Positions 1 through 10,334 of a stretch of 64,000 bases of DNA are shown here, piece by piece. Under the pieces are notes generated by a model. The model worked only from the letters and a program-made list of their open reading frames with translations. It was not told where the DNA came from and ran no database searches. The stretch covers positions 3,154,142 through 3,218,141 of the forward strand of contig NC_085111.1 of the NCBI RefSeq assembly GCF_030269925.1, written 5' to 3'. Each line of letters starts with the position of its first letter. Position 1 is the stretch's first letter. Position numbers and translations under genes: made by a program. The DNA comes from Bombyx mori (lineage: Eukaryota; Arthropoda; Insecta; Lepidoptera; Bombycidae).

Positions 1-150
1 CGTGGGAAGTTTAAATATACTGAAGGGCCGAGAGAGCTTCATTTACATATTTAAAGTTCTGTGACAGTGTACACGCTATTTAATTTTATGTATCAATATA
101 TTCTACTTTTTATTATTGTATTATTTTAGTATATAGTATTATTAATATAG

Positions 151-275
151 GTCGAGACTGAACGACACACTTCACTGTGCCACTGACCGACTTAAGTGGC
201 TACAAATCACAAGTAAAGGTCTCAGAAGGGTGCATCACGATGCTCAGCAATGAGCCATCGATTGGAGGAGGAGAG
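151..275 (+). pseudogene. LINE ORF C-terminal fragment (WSDQI/HDxQ family)
   Basis: Conceptual translation gives a short tail in which an ALH-like motif is followed by TDRLKW and then HDAQQ-stop. The same layout (D-R-x-x-W-R-x-I, then H-D-x-Q and a stop) recurs near 8.05, 19.7, 33.7 and 40.9 kb, so I read this as the 3' end of a dead LINE reverse-transcriptase ORF. There is no reverse-transcriptase core here. The family name is not certain. Confidence 0.4.
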
Positions 276-340
276 TATTCTATAAATTATTCCGATTACT
301 AATTTTTAGTGGTTTCAATGAAAAAATACACTTTTCTATT

Positions 341-475
341 CGGTGGTAGATTCTGCGAAGCATTGCTCTTGCTAGGGCTAGTGTTAGCAAATTCTCTCAA
401 GTTGAGCCCGTGAGCTCATTTACCCGTCCGGGAACTGGATTAGTCCCTTAGGCTACCAACGAATACGTAGGGAAA
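341..475 (+). mobile_element. Jockey-clade LINE 3' end, truncated
   Basis: About 130 bp match the 3'-UTR segments at 1450-1880, 4107-4240 and 58892-59102. The shared motif 'ggtggtagattctgcgaag' is followed by 'ctcttgctagggc'. This UTR is related to but distinct from that of the BMC1-like LINEs further on. Only the tail remains. Confidence 0.5.
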
Positions 476-1204
476 CAAAGCACTTTTTCATTAAATAAAA
501 ACATATTAATCACCGATAGTCATCAATGGTTCTGATCGTCCAATATCCACAAAAGGAAAATTCTAGATAATTTCTTTTTACGATGTACGTTATTTTTAAT
601 TTCTCCACTTAAATTGAAACAATACTGCCATATGCCGATATTGTTTCCAATAATCCTAAACGGAATGCATCGCTCGTGACTGTATTGAGTTTGAACATAA
701 GCCGGTTGCAGGCGATTTTGTCTGTGAAATTTTGTAATTTTTGTTACAAAACGTTGTTGCCAAATTGTTTTGGTATTTATTGGCGTGAGCACAAAACTCA
801 ATTTGGCTTGCTGTTATGGGTCCAGGTGCATATTACGGACGGCGGTTGAGCTAACAATATTTTAAATGTTTATGATGTTGTTAGGAATTTTTATTTTTAG
901 TTTAATCTTCATTGCAAATAATTCAATTTAGACATTTTAAAACCAAATTCATATACATACTTATTAATTATTTTGTTTGTAATCATTAATGGTACAAAAA
1001 ACAGAAGGGTATTGCGCTCAAACGGATGTACAGTTTTTTTAGAGGTCATTTAACTCACACAAAATTAAAAAAGCGATAACTGTATTTTTTAAGTTTTTAC
1101 ATACCTACTCGGTGTTTTTAAAAACTGAACGCCCACATTATATACCTAAGCTAACTCTGAAAGGCTTACCTACCTATTTATTTAAAATTTTTCTCCGAGT
1201 TGGT
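476..1204. other. AT-rich stretch, no gene seen
   Basis: I see no coding signal, RNA gene or clear repeat. The 92-codon frame on the minus strand at 523-801 has no recognisable domain and is likely chance. Confidence 0.5.
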
Positions 1205-1440
1205 ATTTTTATTGCAAATAATCAAACGAACTCACGGTCCATTTGGTTTTAAGTCATTACCGAGGCCCGTACAAATTACAAAATATATATAATCACCCAT
1301 CTTGAATCATTAGATTGAAATCTCAATTATTTTGTAGTAAATTATTATGCTTTGCGGCAGAAATAGGCAGGAAGGTGGTACATATCCGTGCAGCCTTACA
1401 ATACACCCTACAACCAATCTAACGAATTATATAATTTTTA
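1205..1440 (-). repeat. Bm1: Bm1 SINE, old diverged copy
   Basis: In minus orientation the Bm1 landmarks appear in order but eroded: tail ('tttttattgc'), the 'accgaggcccgta' region, 'cacccatcttga', and 'gcggcagaaataggcagg'. It has no tRNA-like head. It is one of the most diverged copies in the window. Confidence 0.6.
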
Positions 1441-1449
1441 CTCTGTAAC

Positions 1450-1880
1450 TTTTTTTCCTACCTAAGCTGGTATCCTTGAGAGGCTATGCCAGCGTAATCG
1501 AGCGAGTAGGTAAGCTCTCGGAGCTATAACCTAGGGACGCTGCTAACACTGGCCCTAGCAAGAGCAGTGCTTCGCAGAATCTACCACCGGATTGGAAACG
1601 CGACCCGCTGAGAAGATCCAATGAAAAACTCAGTGGGCTATGTCTATGGGTTAGTTTGCTCGCCGAACCCTTCGTCGCCAGCGATGGATTCGTTGAGAAC
1701 GGTGACCGGTGCATGAGGTTCCTAAAAGCACCGTTAGTGGATCGGGAGGATCCGAAATAACATGTTTAGAGCGACGTCGACTGTTTACCATTCGGTCCAC
1801 AGAATCGGGTATGTAGTTTCCGGCGGCCACGACCAGAGGATTCTTGTGTCGTGCCGCCTTCTCAAAGTGGCGCACTAATG
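1450..1880 (-). mobile_element. Jockey-clade LINE, 5'-truncated, with ORF2 tail
   Basis: Minus-strand element with a poly(T) at the left (its poly(A)), a 3'-UTR, and the last ~74 codons of an ORF2 at 1651-1875. The residues RHFEKAARHKNPLVVAAG align by eye with the end of the BMC1-like ORF2 (ERYFDKAMRHDNRLIVAAA), followed by an Arg-rich tail. A stop lies just upstream, so only the C-terminus survives. It is a relative of BMC1 rather than a recent copy. Confidence 0.65.
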
Positions 1881-1999
1881 CCGACTAAATATACTTACTG
1901 TTGGAGTCAAGCTCCAGATCATCATGGAGATTCTCATTTCAAACTCTGTAACATGAACGTTTAGGTATTATATAGTTCATTACAGTAGGCACCAGTTAT

Positions 2000-2135
2000 A
2001 GAAGATGGATTGGGTGAAAGACGATATGTGTAAGAAGGGAGTGAGCGAAGAAATTGTATATGATAGAGGAGTATGGAAGGAGAAAACATGTTGCGCCGAC
2101 TCCAGGTGACTGGGAGGAGGACAGGAGAATGATGA
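2000..2135 (+). pseudogene. LINE ORF C-terminal fragment (CCAD type)
   Basis: The frame reads DWVKDDMCKKGVSEE, then DRGVWKEKTCCAD. This resembles the C-terminal tail of reverse-transcriptase ORFs that I know from lepidopteran LINEs. No other part of that ORF is seen here. Confidence 0.45.
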
Positions 2136-2633
2136 GTAGTCAGCGGCGTAGTGCTCCTAGTATCGTGGCCAACAAGAGGCGTTGATAATCAGCTATATGG
2201 TTAACATTAGTAGTAAAGGTCGGCTGTAAATTATCATGTTTAAAATATGTCGTTTCTAAAGACCCAACCATCAGACTATCAATGCCAGGGAAAGTACGAT
2301 ATTTTCCTATTACTTTTATACGTCGCTTTTTTTACGAGATATTCGGTAGTAAGTTGTAGAGAGGTAGGCATCCATGAATACGTCAGTGAATGCATGCATT
2401 ATTCATTGTTCGTGAAAATTCATTTTATAAAACTGGTTCGTTTCGCAGTTAATTTCGAGCTGGAATGTTCGCGGGGATATTGTTGAAACTAAGGAGGGGT
2501 GCATGCGGAGCTCGAGTCTCGTATGGGACTTCAAGTTGGACGAATTTAATTAGAACATTGTAGGTACATATGACTTTAGTTTTAAGCGAATTCTATATGG
2601 TGGAATTAAAATCTACGACGACAAAACTTAAGC

Positions 2634-3085
2634 CTATACTAATATAAAATAATTGTATGTTTGTTTGTTTGAGTGCTATTTTTTTTTATTGCTTAGATGG
2701 ACGAGCTCACAGCCCACCTGGTGTTTTTTAAGCGGTTACCGGAGCCCATAGACATCTACAACGTAAATGCGCCACCCATCTTGAGATATAAGTTCTAAGG
2801 TGTCAGTATAGTTACAACGGCTGCCCCACCCTTAAAACGGAAACGCTGCTTCACGACAGAAATAGGCAGGGTGGTGGTACCTACCCGCGGACTCACAAGA
2901 GGTCCTACCACCAGTAATTACGCAAATTATAATTTTGCGGGTTTGATTTTTATTACACGATGATATTCCTTCACCGTGGAAGTCAATCGTGAACATGTGT
3001 CACCTTGTTTATAAAAATTACGTGACAATTTAGAAAATTGACATTCCCTTGACCACGCAGGTGAAGCCGCGGGTATTAGATAGCG
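2634..3085 (+). mobile_element. Helitron-like remnant hosting a Bm1
   Basis: The left end, 'ctatactaatataaaata' then 'tttgtttgtttgagtg', matches the 5' end of the Helitron at 63852. The right end, 'ccacgcaggtgaagccgcgggta', resembles the 3' end near 63800. A minus-strand Bm1 fills most of the interior. The terminal CTAG is degraded to 'tagat', so the limits are approximate. Confidence 0.35.
2679..3000 (-). repeat. Bm1: Bm1 SINE, 5'-truncated
   Basis: Minus-strand copy with a T-rich start (its A-rich tail), 'attgcttagatgg', 'agcccatagacatctac', 'gaaataggcagggtggtgg', and the extended upstream part 'tcaccgtggaagtc' that most copies here lack. The tRNA-like head is missing. Confidence 0.85.
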
Positions 3086-4106
3086 ACTTATAACTTATTA
3101 AATATTTTAATATACTATATATATGTACATACAATATTTTGATGTTTTAAATAATGTAACAGTTATTTTTTCATTGTTGTACGTAGCAAATACAGTGACA
3201 AAAAAAATTTGACCATCTTGACTTGTTAATGAGATTTCTTAAAGCGAATTGAGTATCGCGACCATAGATATTAAATGTTAGAACAGTGTTTGAAACCAAT
3301 CTATCATGTTCCAAACTAATCTGTGGGTACTGGTTGCGAATTGGCCACTTTAAAGGTCTATGGAATTGGCACGGCGTTCGCGATTTGACATCTGTCTATT
3401 CTTTTTGCTTCTCGAACGGAACGGTACAGATGTGTGACCCAAATCCCAGCCCTGAAGCCTTCTTTCCTAAGTGATACGGCGTAATTCGACGAGGTCATCG
3501 GTTCTGGTGGGAAATTAGACAATATTTTGTTAAAAAAGTACATACGGCGCTGCGGATCGCGACACGTGTTCAACGGGCACCTCGTGCTGGTTTCCGGAGC
3601 CCTAGGCTGCCACGAGAGCGCTGGGTTCGGATCGAAAAAACAGTAAAAGTGTATTTGCGATAAACAATTTTGAAACTACGCTTCCATAAAAACATAAGAA
3701 AATTATTTACATATTACATTTTTAAGACAAAGGCGATTGATTCAGTTGAGTTCAAAAATTTTATAGAGCTATAGAGATTTCAGATGTTGAGTGTGCTATT
3801 GAGTAAGTCTAGCAACTAGGCGATTTTCGTTTTCGCACCAGACCGATGGTTGTTTCGGGGCATGATGATACACGTGCTAGCTTACAAGACGACCTACCTC
3901 CTGTAGATGTCGGATGGCAGTCCCAGTATGTTGGTATTACACTCGGGGAACTTTGCTGCTAATTATCCAATGAATCGCTGAGTTTCATTTTACGATGCCC
4001 ACGGGAATCAATTAATTTTTCCTATGACGTTACTGCGAAATCTGTGTAGAATCAATTTGAAGTTGAAGACTTCGGTTATAAGTCATTTTGTTCCTTTTGT
4101 TCCTTG
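3086..4106. other. No gene seen
   Basis: Mixed-composition DNA. The overlapping short frames at 3286-3573 on both strands lack domains and codon signal. I recognise no repeat. Confidence 0.4.
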
Positions 4107-4240
4107 TAGTAGAATTTGCGAAGCACTGCTTTTGCTAGGTTTAGTGTTAGCAACGTCATCAGGTTTGAGCTCTGTGAGCTCACCTACTCACCCGGAGAAT
4201 GTAATATAACCCTTCGAGGTTATTAGAATAGGTAGTTATA
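4107..4240 (+). mobile_element. Jockey-clade LINE 3' end, truncated
   Basis: This carries the same UTR motif as 341-475 and 1450-1880 ('ttgcgaagcactgct' then 'ttgctagg', 'gtgagctcacctactc'). Only about 130 bp survive. No flanking duplication was identified. Confidence 0.5.
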
Positions 4241-4379
4241 AAAACCTTAATTGTAGAAAGCGTTCGATACAGTTTAGCAGTATATCAATAAAAATAACTG
4301 TGTCAGACCCAAGGTAGAATGGCAATGAGTACAAAAACCACCGTCATTTTTCAAACTTGGTCCAGTAAGGGCGAATTGG

Positions 4380-4620
4380 GCGCGAAATCATTCGCGCGTC
4401 AGTGAGATACTAGGCACCAAATGTATTATATATCGCGTCCACAAGCATCGCGCGAATTCAAAATACGCGCGTAAATCGCGAAAGAAGTGAAATTTTAAGA
4501 AAATATAATGCTACCCCCGCGTAAGTCTATGTTTTACATCGCCGCTCGCGAGGCGTTACGCTCTGCCATCAGTTGCAGCTGTGTACAGCTCCGCTCCCGA
4601 CGCTTAGCGCTAACGAACTG
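4380..4620. other. CpG-rich patch
   Basis: Within AT-rich DNA this stretch is dense in CpG ('gcgcgaa', 'cgcgcgtaaatcgcgaa', 'gccgctcgcgaggcg'). I see no open frame or known repeat. It could be promoter-associated DNA or part of an unrecognised element. The contrast with its surroundings is the only evidence. Confidence 0.3.
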
Positions 4621-4945
4621 TTCTCTAGCGTTAAATTAGATATTTCTAAACTTTATTTCCCTTACTTCTTGTGATTTTACTTTGTAATTCATGTTTTAGC
4701 TTCAGTGCTTTGTATTTTTCTTGCGCTCTACATATTTCTTTGTGTGAAATTCTATTCCCTTTTTTCCACGATTACATATCTAAGATGGAGGATGGATGGA
4801 AAACAAAGATATTCCAGTCAGGCCAGTCCTGACGATATAACTCTAAAAATCATGTTAGAAATTTTATACACATATTTTAGCAACTTCTTTTCTTGGCGCG
4901 CAATGTAATGCAATTGAAATCAACTAATTGGGTCCAAGGCCTTAA

Positions 4946-5155
4946 ACTCTATTCCAATTACGAAGTCCCCATTTGACAGATATTATTATGTTATTGTGTG
5001 AATTAATTGTATAATGATTTAGATTGATTATGTATTTTTTAAATTATGTTTACGAACATGAGCAAAAATTTGTTTATCATTTCAAATTATGCGAAACGTT
5101 ACGAAGAGTTACGTTCTAAGAAGTATCAAAAGGGACTTCGTAATTGGAATAGAGT
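4946..5155. mobile_element. MITE with 24-bp terminal inverted repeats
   Basis: The left terminus (4946-4969, 'actctattccaattacgaag'...) is the exact reverse complement of the right terminus (5132-5155). The 210-bp element has no ORF. A second copy in the opposite orientation lies at 35074-35271, which supports a mobile family. No clear target duplication is visible, so the superfamily is undetermined. Confidence 0.75.
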
Positions 5156-5190
5156 ATATATAGGGACGCGTGGATAGACGGCGGCAGACT
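5155..5190 (+). promoter_or_regulatory. Possible TATA-type core promoter
   Basis: A TATATATAG motif (5156-5164) abuts the right terminus of the MITE. It is followed about 30 bases later by 'gcagact', a weak initiator match. No downstream gene was identified, so this may be chance in AT-rich DNA. Confidence 0.15.
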
Positions 5191-5718
5191 GTATTAGCCT
5201 TAGATTGCCGGTTGACAAAATGTGAAAGCGGAACACTTGTCAGTGAGATTTAAGTTTGGAAATATTTTCTTATAAGTGTCTTCCAAACGATTTGAAGCAC
5301 CGCGGCACCGCATCATTTTACACATCAGGTCACGAACGCTTAAGAGTTTAATTGTATTTCACATTGTTATGACTGAATGCGTTGAGTGTGTATTTCTTTT
5401 ATTATAACACTTTATTAATAACAGTTTTATTGTTTAAAACGAAAGCTTGTTACCGAGAGTAAAATAATACAAAATTTTGTTAAGGCGTAAAATATATTGC
5501 TGAGTAAAATTATTTTACACGAAATGACACGAACTTACGCAATAAATCGACGGTGACTAAAAAAAATAATAAACGTACAGAAAGGCATGTCAAAAACGAA
5601 TGTTTACAGTATAGGCATAGAAATCCGTACATATTACCTACAAAAATTCTTTGAAATTAATACCGTTGTATGTACCCGTCCTCTTATGGGATTATTTAGT
5701 AAACATTATGATTATTTA
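5191..5718. other. No gene seen
   Basis: AT-rich DNA without recognisable coding, RNA or repeat features. Confidence 0.4.
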
Positions 5719-5962
5719 TTACTGGTGGTAGGACCTCTTGTGAGTCCGCACGGGTAGGTACCACCACCGCGCGTATTTCTGGCGTGAAGCAGTAATGCGT
5801 TTCGGTTTGAAGGGTGGGGCAGCCGTTGTAACTATACTGAGACCTTAGAACTTATATCTCAAGGTGGGTGGCGCATTTACGTTGTAGATGTCTATGGGCT
5901 CCAGTGACCACTTAACACAAGGTGGGCTGTGAGCTCGTCCACCCATATAAGCAATAAAAAAA
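5719..5962 (+). repeat. Bm1: Bm1 SINE, 5'-truncated
   Basis: Typical truncated Bm1: it starts at 'actggtggtaggacctc', runs through 'gaagcagtaatgcgtttcgg' and 'gatgtctatgggctcc', and ends 'gcaataaaaaaa'. The start point 'ctggtggtagg' is shared by most truncated copies in this window. Confidence 0.9.
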
Positions 5963-7810
5963 TATATTATTAAAAACTATCATAAAAAATAACCTTACAT
6001 ACGTATTGACAAGATAAAGAGAATATTTTACTTAGAAATAGCCTATGCGGTTCTTATCACGTTGAGCGATATGACCACTAATGGTTCACAGGGTCTGGAT
6101 AAATATATCATAGAATAGACCAAAAATTGGGGTATTTTTATGCAAATATTGTCAAAGTTCGAATGAAGCTCAAATTTAACGAGCGATTTACGCAAACTGC
6201 GATGTGCTTCGTTATTTCCCAGATGTCAAATGGCAGACACCAAAATTAGTCGCGACCTGATAGAATGTATAACAGTCTTTATTAGCCTTTATTAGTTTCC
6301 GGTGTGACATTTAACGTAAGATGATGGATACAAAGATGGCGAAGAATTCGTCGATTAGTTTTACTTCCCCATCGTTAACTAGAAGTGAAATAAGTGATTT
6401 TAGCTCTTTGAATGCACTATATTTTATCCCTCTCGATGGAATTTGAAGCTACAAACGTAAAATATTAAACAAGGTTAAATTGTTTTGTTTTTGTTTTCGC
6501 AAGCCGTAGATATAATTATAACTAGTTTTGCGGTTTAATCTCTCATGTTTTATATTACAGTTAGCACAATATACAAATATCGACGAATAAGACCTTAGTT
6601 GTCCGCGTGACGCCATGACCACGCATAGGGAATAATTAATGACAAGAAATAAATGAAATTAAGCCGTAAAAGTAATTATGTTCAAACTATGTATTCCTAG
6701 GTTCCAAATTATAAATGATGAGATAGGAACATCTACTAGATTCGATTTCAAAAAACGAAGAAGAACAGGATTAGCAGTCTTTTACGGTTTCATCACCAGC
6801 GAAACTTTTCGAATCAACGAAAATAGGTTTGTTAATGAAGTGCTTTGGAGCCCTGACTTACTATAGCGGCCGGTGTTTGTTTTTTCCTGATCGTAATTAG
6901 TTATCTTTATAAACCATTATTTTGTATAAATATGGAAATATGTTCTTCTTATCTGGTACGTGTTTCCGATGCCTAAAATAGGAAATAAAGATATTCATTA
7001 AGAAAATAGTAAAATAAAAATGTGTTTGGAACGCCAGTAAAAAGTTTAATTGCAAAGCAACAATTGTCATGTATATCTTTTAATTTTGTTTCTAAGGTTG
7101 TCAATAATAAACTGTCAGCTACGAGATGTGCATCCTAATTTTTTTATTGTAAAATCTTCCTCCTCCCAAACCCAAAATATACAAACAAGAAACCGTCCGG
7201 TACACAATGATTGAAAAAATGAAAATGATATGATCGTAGCCAGAGAAAGCCCTAAATGTAATTTAAATCATGTCAGCGGCTCGGGAAAGCCTAATATTTT
7301 TTTTTGTAATGTTGTTAGTTTTTAATAAATATTGTATAATGACGGAATTATTATCTGAAAACGTTTGATGCAGAAAGTCTGAAATTGACGAATGCAGAAG
7401 AGCCAGATGCTCCAATCATAAAATCACGAATCATCTTAAAGATTGGATCATAAAATTTATATTGCTTAAATATTAAAATCCTTGAGCTATCGACATCCGT
7501 TATCTAAGACTATTCAGTTAACGGGTTTTTCTGTTGGATTACGCCGGCAAACGAGGTAATTAGGCTTGTTAACGTTATCTCTATCTAAACCGATATTTAA
7601 TATACCTACCAAGCGTAATGAGCAAGATACTCGAGGTATTCGTATCAAGTGATGCTTTAATAATAAAAAAATACCTAACCTAACGAACGCTGATGGTATG
7701 GTAAAATAAAGGCCGTATTTATATCTGCTTTCATAGTACCTACCATAGCTTTTCGCGTGTCGTAATGGGAATTTATGAAATATCTATAGGCTACGGGGAC
7801 CATTTCTACT
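5963..7810. other. No gene seen
   Basis: 1.85 kb of AT-rich DNA. The 62-codon frame at 6678-6866 has no known domain. I recognise no repeat. Confidence 0.4.
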
Positions 7811-8003
7811 TCTTCTTATCAGCCCACGGACGTCCACTGCTGGACATAGGCCTCCACCAAGCCTCGCCATAAAGACCGACGATGCGCTGCCTGCATCCAG
7901 CGGATCCCCGCGAACCTCAATAGATCGTGGGTCCATCTTGTGGAAGGCCTACCCACGCTACGTCTTCCGGTACGCGGTCACCACTCAAGAACTTTCTGAG
8001 ACC
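7811..8003 (-). pseudogene. RTE-like LINE ORF C-terminus fragment
   Basis: On the minus strand the translation resembles the tail GRPxTRWxDDL...AGIRWMQAA...VQQWTS seen in RTE-like LINEs. The same segment occurs at 12158-12416 and 39216-39414, also on the minus strand. The plus-strand signature is 'cagcccac' then 'gtccactgctggacatag'. Substitutions and indels break the frame. Confidence 0.6.
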
Positions 8004-8043
8004 ACTTACTTTTATTTATTTCTTACATATAACTTAGAGAAGC

Positions 8044-8268
8044 TGCTTGTAACAGGCAAGGTATGCGTAAGAAGGCCCAGAGTCAAAAGTCCAGTGCGCT
8101 GGTCGAACCAGATACGCTCTACTCTCAACACTTCACTCCACGTTGGTATCCACACAGCCGAAGACGGTAGGATAGGTAGCGCAGGATAATTCAGGAGAAA
8201 GTTATTAGAGGAGACCACAACCTCATTAAAGATTATCGACGCAAAGAGGGATGTGAATGAGCAAAATA
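8044..8268 (+). pseudogene. LINE ORF C-terminal fragment (WSDQI/HDxQ family)
   Basis: The frame reads VTGKVCVRRPRVKSPVRW then SNQIRSTLNTSLH; a related copy at 33698 reads VTGKIEGKRPRGSSLTRWSD. It is broken by stops after about 60 codons. It lies about 40 bp from an RTE-like fragment of opposite strand, so two unrelated LINE tails sit side by side. Confidence 0.55.
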
Positions 8269-8339
8269 GCTCACGACCCATCTGCTCTAAAATGGTTACC
8301 GCGCCCATAGCACTTACCACTTATAAGTGACAGTGAAAT

Positions 8340-8756
8340 CGTCGTGGCCTAAAGGATAAGACGTCCGGTGCATTCGTATCTAGCGATGCAACGGTGTTCG
8401 AATCCCGCAGGCTGCTACCAATTTTTCTAATGAAATACCTACTTAACAAATGTTCATGATTGACTTCCACGGTGAAGGAATAACATCGTGTAATGAAAAA
8501 TCAAAACCGCAAAATTATAATTCACGTAACTACTGGTGAGTACCACCACCCTGCCTATTTCTGCGGTGAAGCAGTAATGCGTTTCGGTTTGAAGGGTGGG
8601 ACAGCCGTCGTAACTATACTGAGACCTTAAAACGCATATCTCAAGGTGGGTAGCGGCATTTATGTTGTAGATGTCTATGGGCTCCGGTAACCACTGAACA
8701 CCAGATGGGCTGTGAGCTCGTCCACAAATCTAAGCAATAAAAAATGTAAAAAAAAG
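8340..8756 (+). repeat. Bm1: Bm1 SINE, full length
   Basis: The most complete Bm1 here. The tRNA-like head carries an A box (TGGCCTAAAGG, 8345-8355) and an intact B box (GTTCGAATCC, 8396-8405), the split promoter used by RNA polymerase III. The tRNA-unrelated body and an A-rich tail follow. It has no coding capacity; family knowledge says such SINEs borrow LINE enzymes. Confidence 0.92.
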
Positions 8757-9137
8757 TAAGTGCGTCGTTAGCTCACCTCCTAGTGCTCCAATAAAAATAA
8801 AGAAAAGGCTAAACCTTTTGTGTCTAGGACTCGAGCGACTCTTCATGGTTTGTAATCGAAAATTAAAACGTCATAAGTGCGAGGCGGAACGTTTGAACAC
8901 GTCCGAAGCGAGCGAGTTGTGGTCCAGAAGCATGCACTTGGCAATTTTACGTCGTCTTAATTGAAATGTCAGTACTATCAGCTGAACGTGTGAAGTACTC
9001 TTTCAATTGAAGTACTACCCTCCGTAACCAATATTTTATATCTGTTATTTTTTTAAATAGAATACCACTATTATTAAAAACTTTTTTACTTAGACTTAAC
9101 ATTACATAAAATATACATTTTGAACTTAATACGTTTT
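8757..9137. other. No gene seen
   Basis: AT-rich spacer between two Bm1 copies; nothing recognisable. Confidence 0.4.
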
Positions 9138-9389
9138 TACTGGTGGTAGGACCTCTTGTGAGTCCGTACGGGTAGGTACCACCACCCTGCCTATTTCAGC
9201 TGTGAAGCAGTAATGTGTTTCGGTTTGAAGGATGGGGGCAGCCGTTGTAACTATACTTGAGACCTTAGAACATACCTATATTATCTCGAGGTGGGTGGCG
9301 CATTTACTTTGTAAATGTCTATGGGCTTCAGTAACCACTTAACACCAGGTGCGCTGTGAGCTCGTCCACCCATCTAAGCGATAAAAAAA
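9138..9389 (+). repeat. Bm1: Bm1 SINE, 5'-truncated
   Basis: Starts at the common 'actggtggtaggacctc' point and ends 'ctaagcgataaaaaaa'. It carries small insertions such as 'catacctatattatctcgag' in place of the usual 'cttatatctcaag'. Confidence 0.88.
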
Positions 9390-9470
9390 GCACACTAAGA
9401 GAAACAGGCCACTTCAACAGCTTATTCTATTTTCTTATCTTTACTTATTATTTTCCCCCCAATTGCTTTT

Positions 9471-9852
9471 TGGAGTTTACTCCTTTAGAATCGATTTACA
9501 TATATAGGCCCGGGGTATGAAAATTATGGGGACCAAAATCGTACTAGCATGTCACACGAAATGCGTTATGCGCCTGATTGCGCATGTCACACGAAATGCG
9601 TTATCGCAGGTGACGCCGGGCTGCTGCGCCGGCAGTCCGCCACAAAGCCTCGTACTGATCGCGCGTTTCTCTCATTATTGTATTTTCATATATTTGTTAG
9701 TCGTTTGTTTTGTGTCTCGTTAATTTGTTAATAATCTGTAGTGTATCGTGTTGTCGTAATATAGAACTATTTCTCGTATTGTTTCGTTTAATTTTTTATA
9801 TCCAGTAAACTCCAGTCGTGCGTCGGAGCGGACACACACACTTTTTTTTTTT
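9471..9852. repeat. Unclassified GC-rich repeat, copy 1
   Basis: 382 bp shared almost exactly with 51872-52369. It begins TGGAGTTTACT, and AGTAAACTCCA, its exact 11-bp inverted match, lies at 9804-9814. That TG...CA layout is LTR-like. However, the two copies also share the following 'gtcgtgcgtcggagcgg', a CA run and an oligo-T, so a plain solo LTR does not explain it. Inside, 'gcatgtcacacgaaatgcg' occurs twice, 35 bp apart. Apparent short frames are not conserved. Confidence 0.6.
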
Positions 9853-10334
9853 ACATATTTTTAGTGCGCCACCCAAATTTTTCTAGTTGTAGGGTGCATA
9901 GCCAGAATTGTTTTCGTATTAGTATGATCTGAAGTCAGGTCTGAAGCTTCTGAAGGTAGACATATTGCAATATTATTGTTCACCTCATGTTTCACGTAAA
10001 GTGATGGATTTCAAATTATGAGGTCTATAATGAGAACAATGACAATATAGGTATTCACGTGCAGTAATAAAACAATCTCATCAATACACAACTTACAGCA
10101 CATAGTGATAGTACAATAGTGTATTTTTTATCAGACAACCGTTCCCTTTGTTCCGCGGGGACGACAGGTCAATTTCCAAGGGTTTTTTTTATTTATTTCT
10201 TATTGATCATTCCCGTGGTCAGAATGTGCGAGACAGCCTTTGTTTTCTCGAACCACAAAATATATTCTCCTAAACAATATGGATGTTATAGTATTTACTT
10301 CGCAAAATATAGCTAACGCGAGATTAAAAAAATT
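9853..10334. other. No gene seen
   Basis: AT-rich flank upstream of the truncated LINE; nothing recognisable. Confidence 0.4.

Noticed and set aside
8340..8412. Possible tRNA gene
   Set aside because: It has A and B boxes but no cloverleaf acceptor pairing was apparent, and it continues into the Bm1 body; it is the SINE head.
10119..10316. 65-codon frame upstream of the truncated LINE
   Set aside because: No domain, overlaps a frame on the other strand, AT-rich composition.
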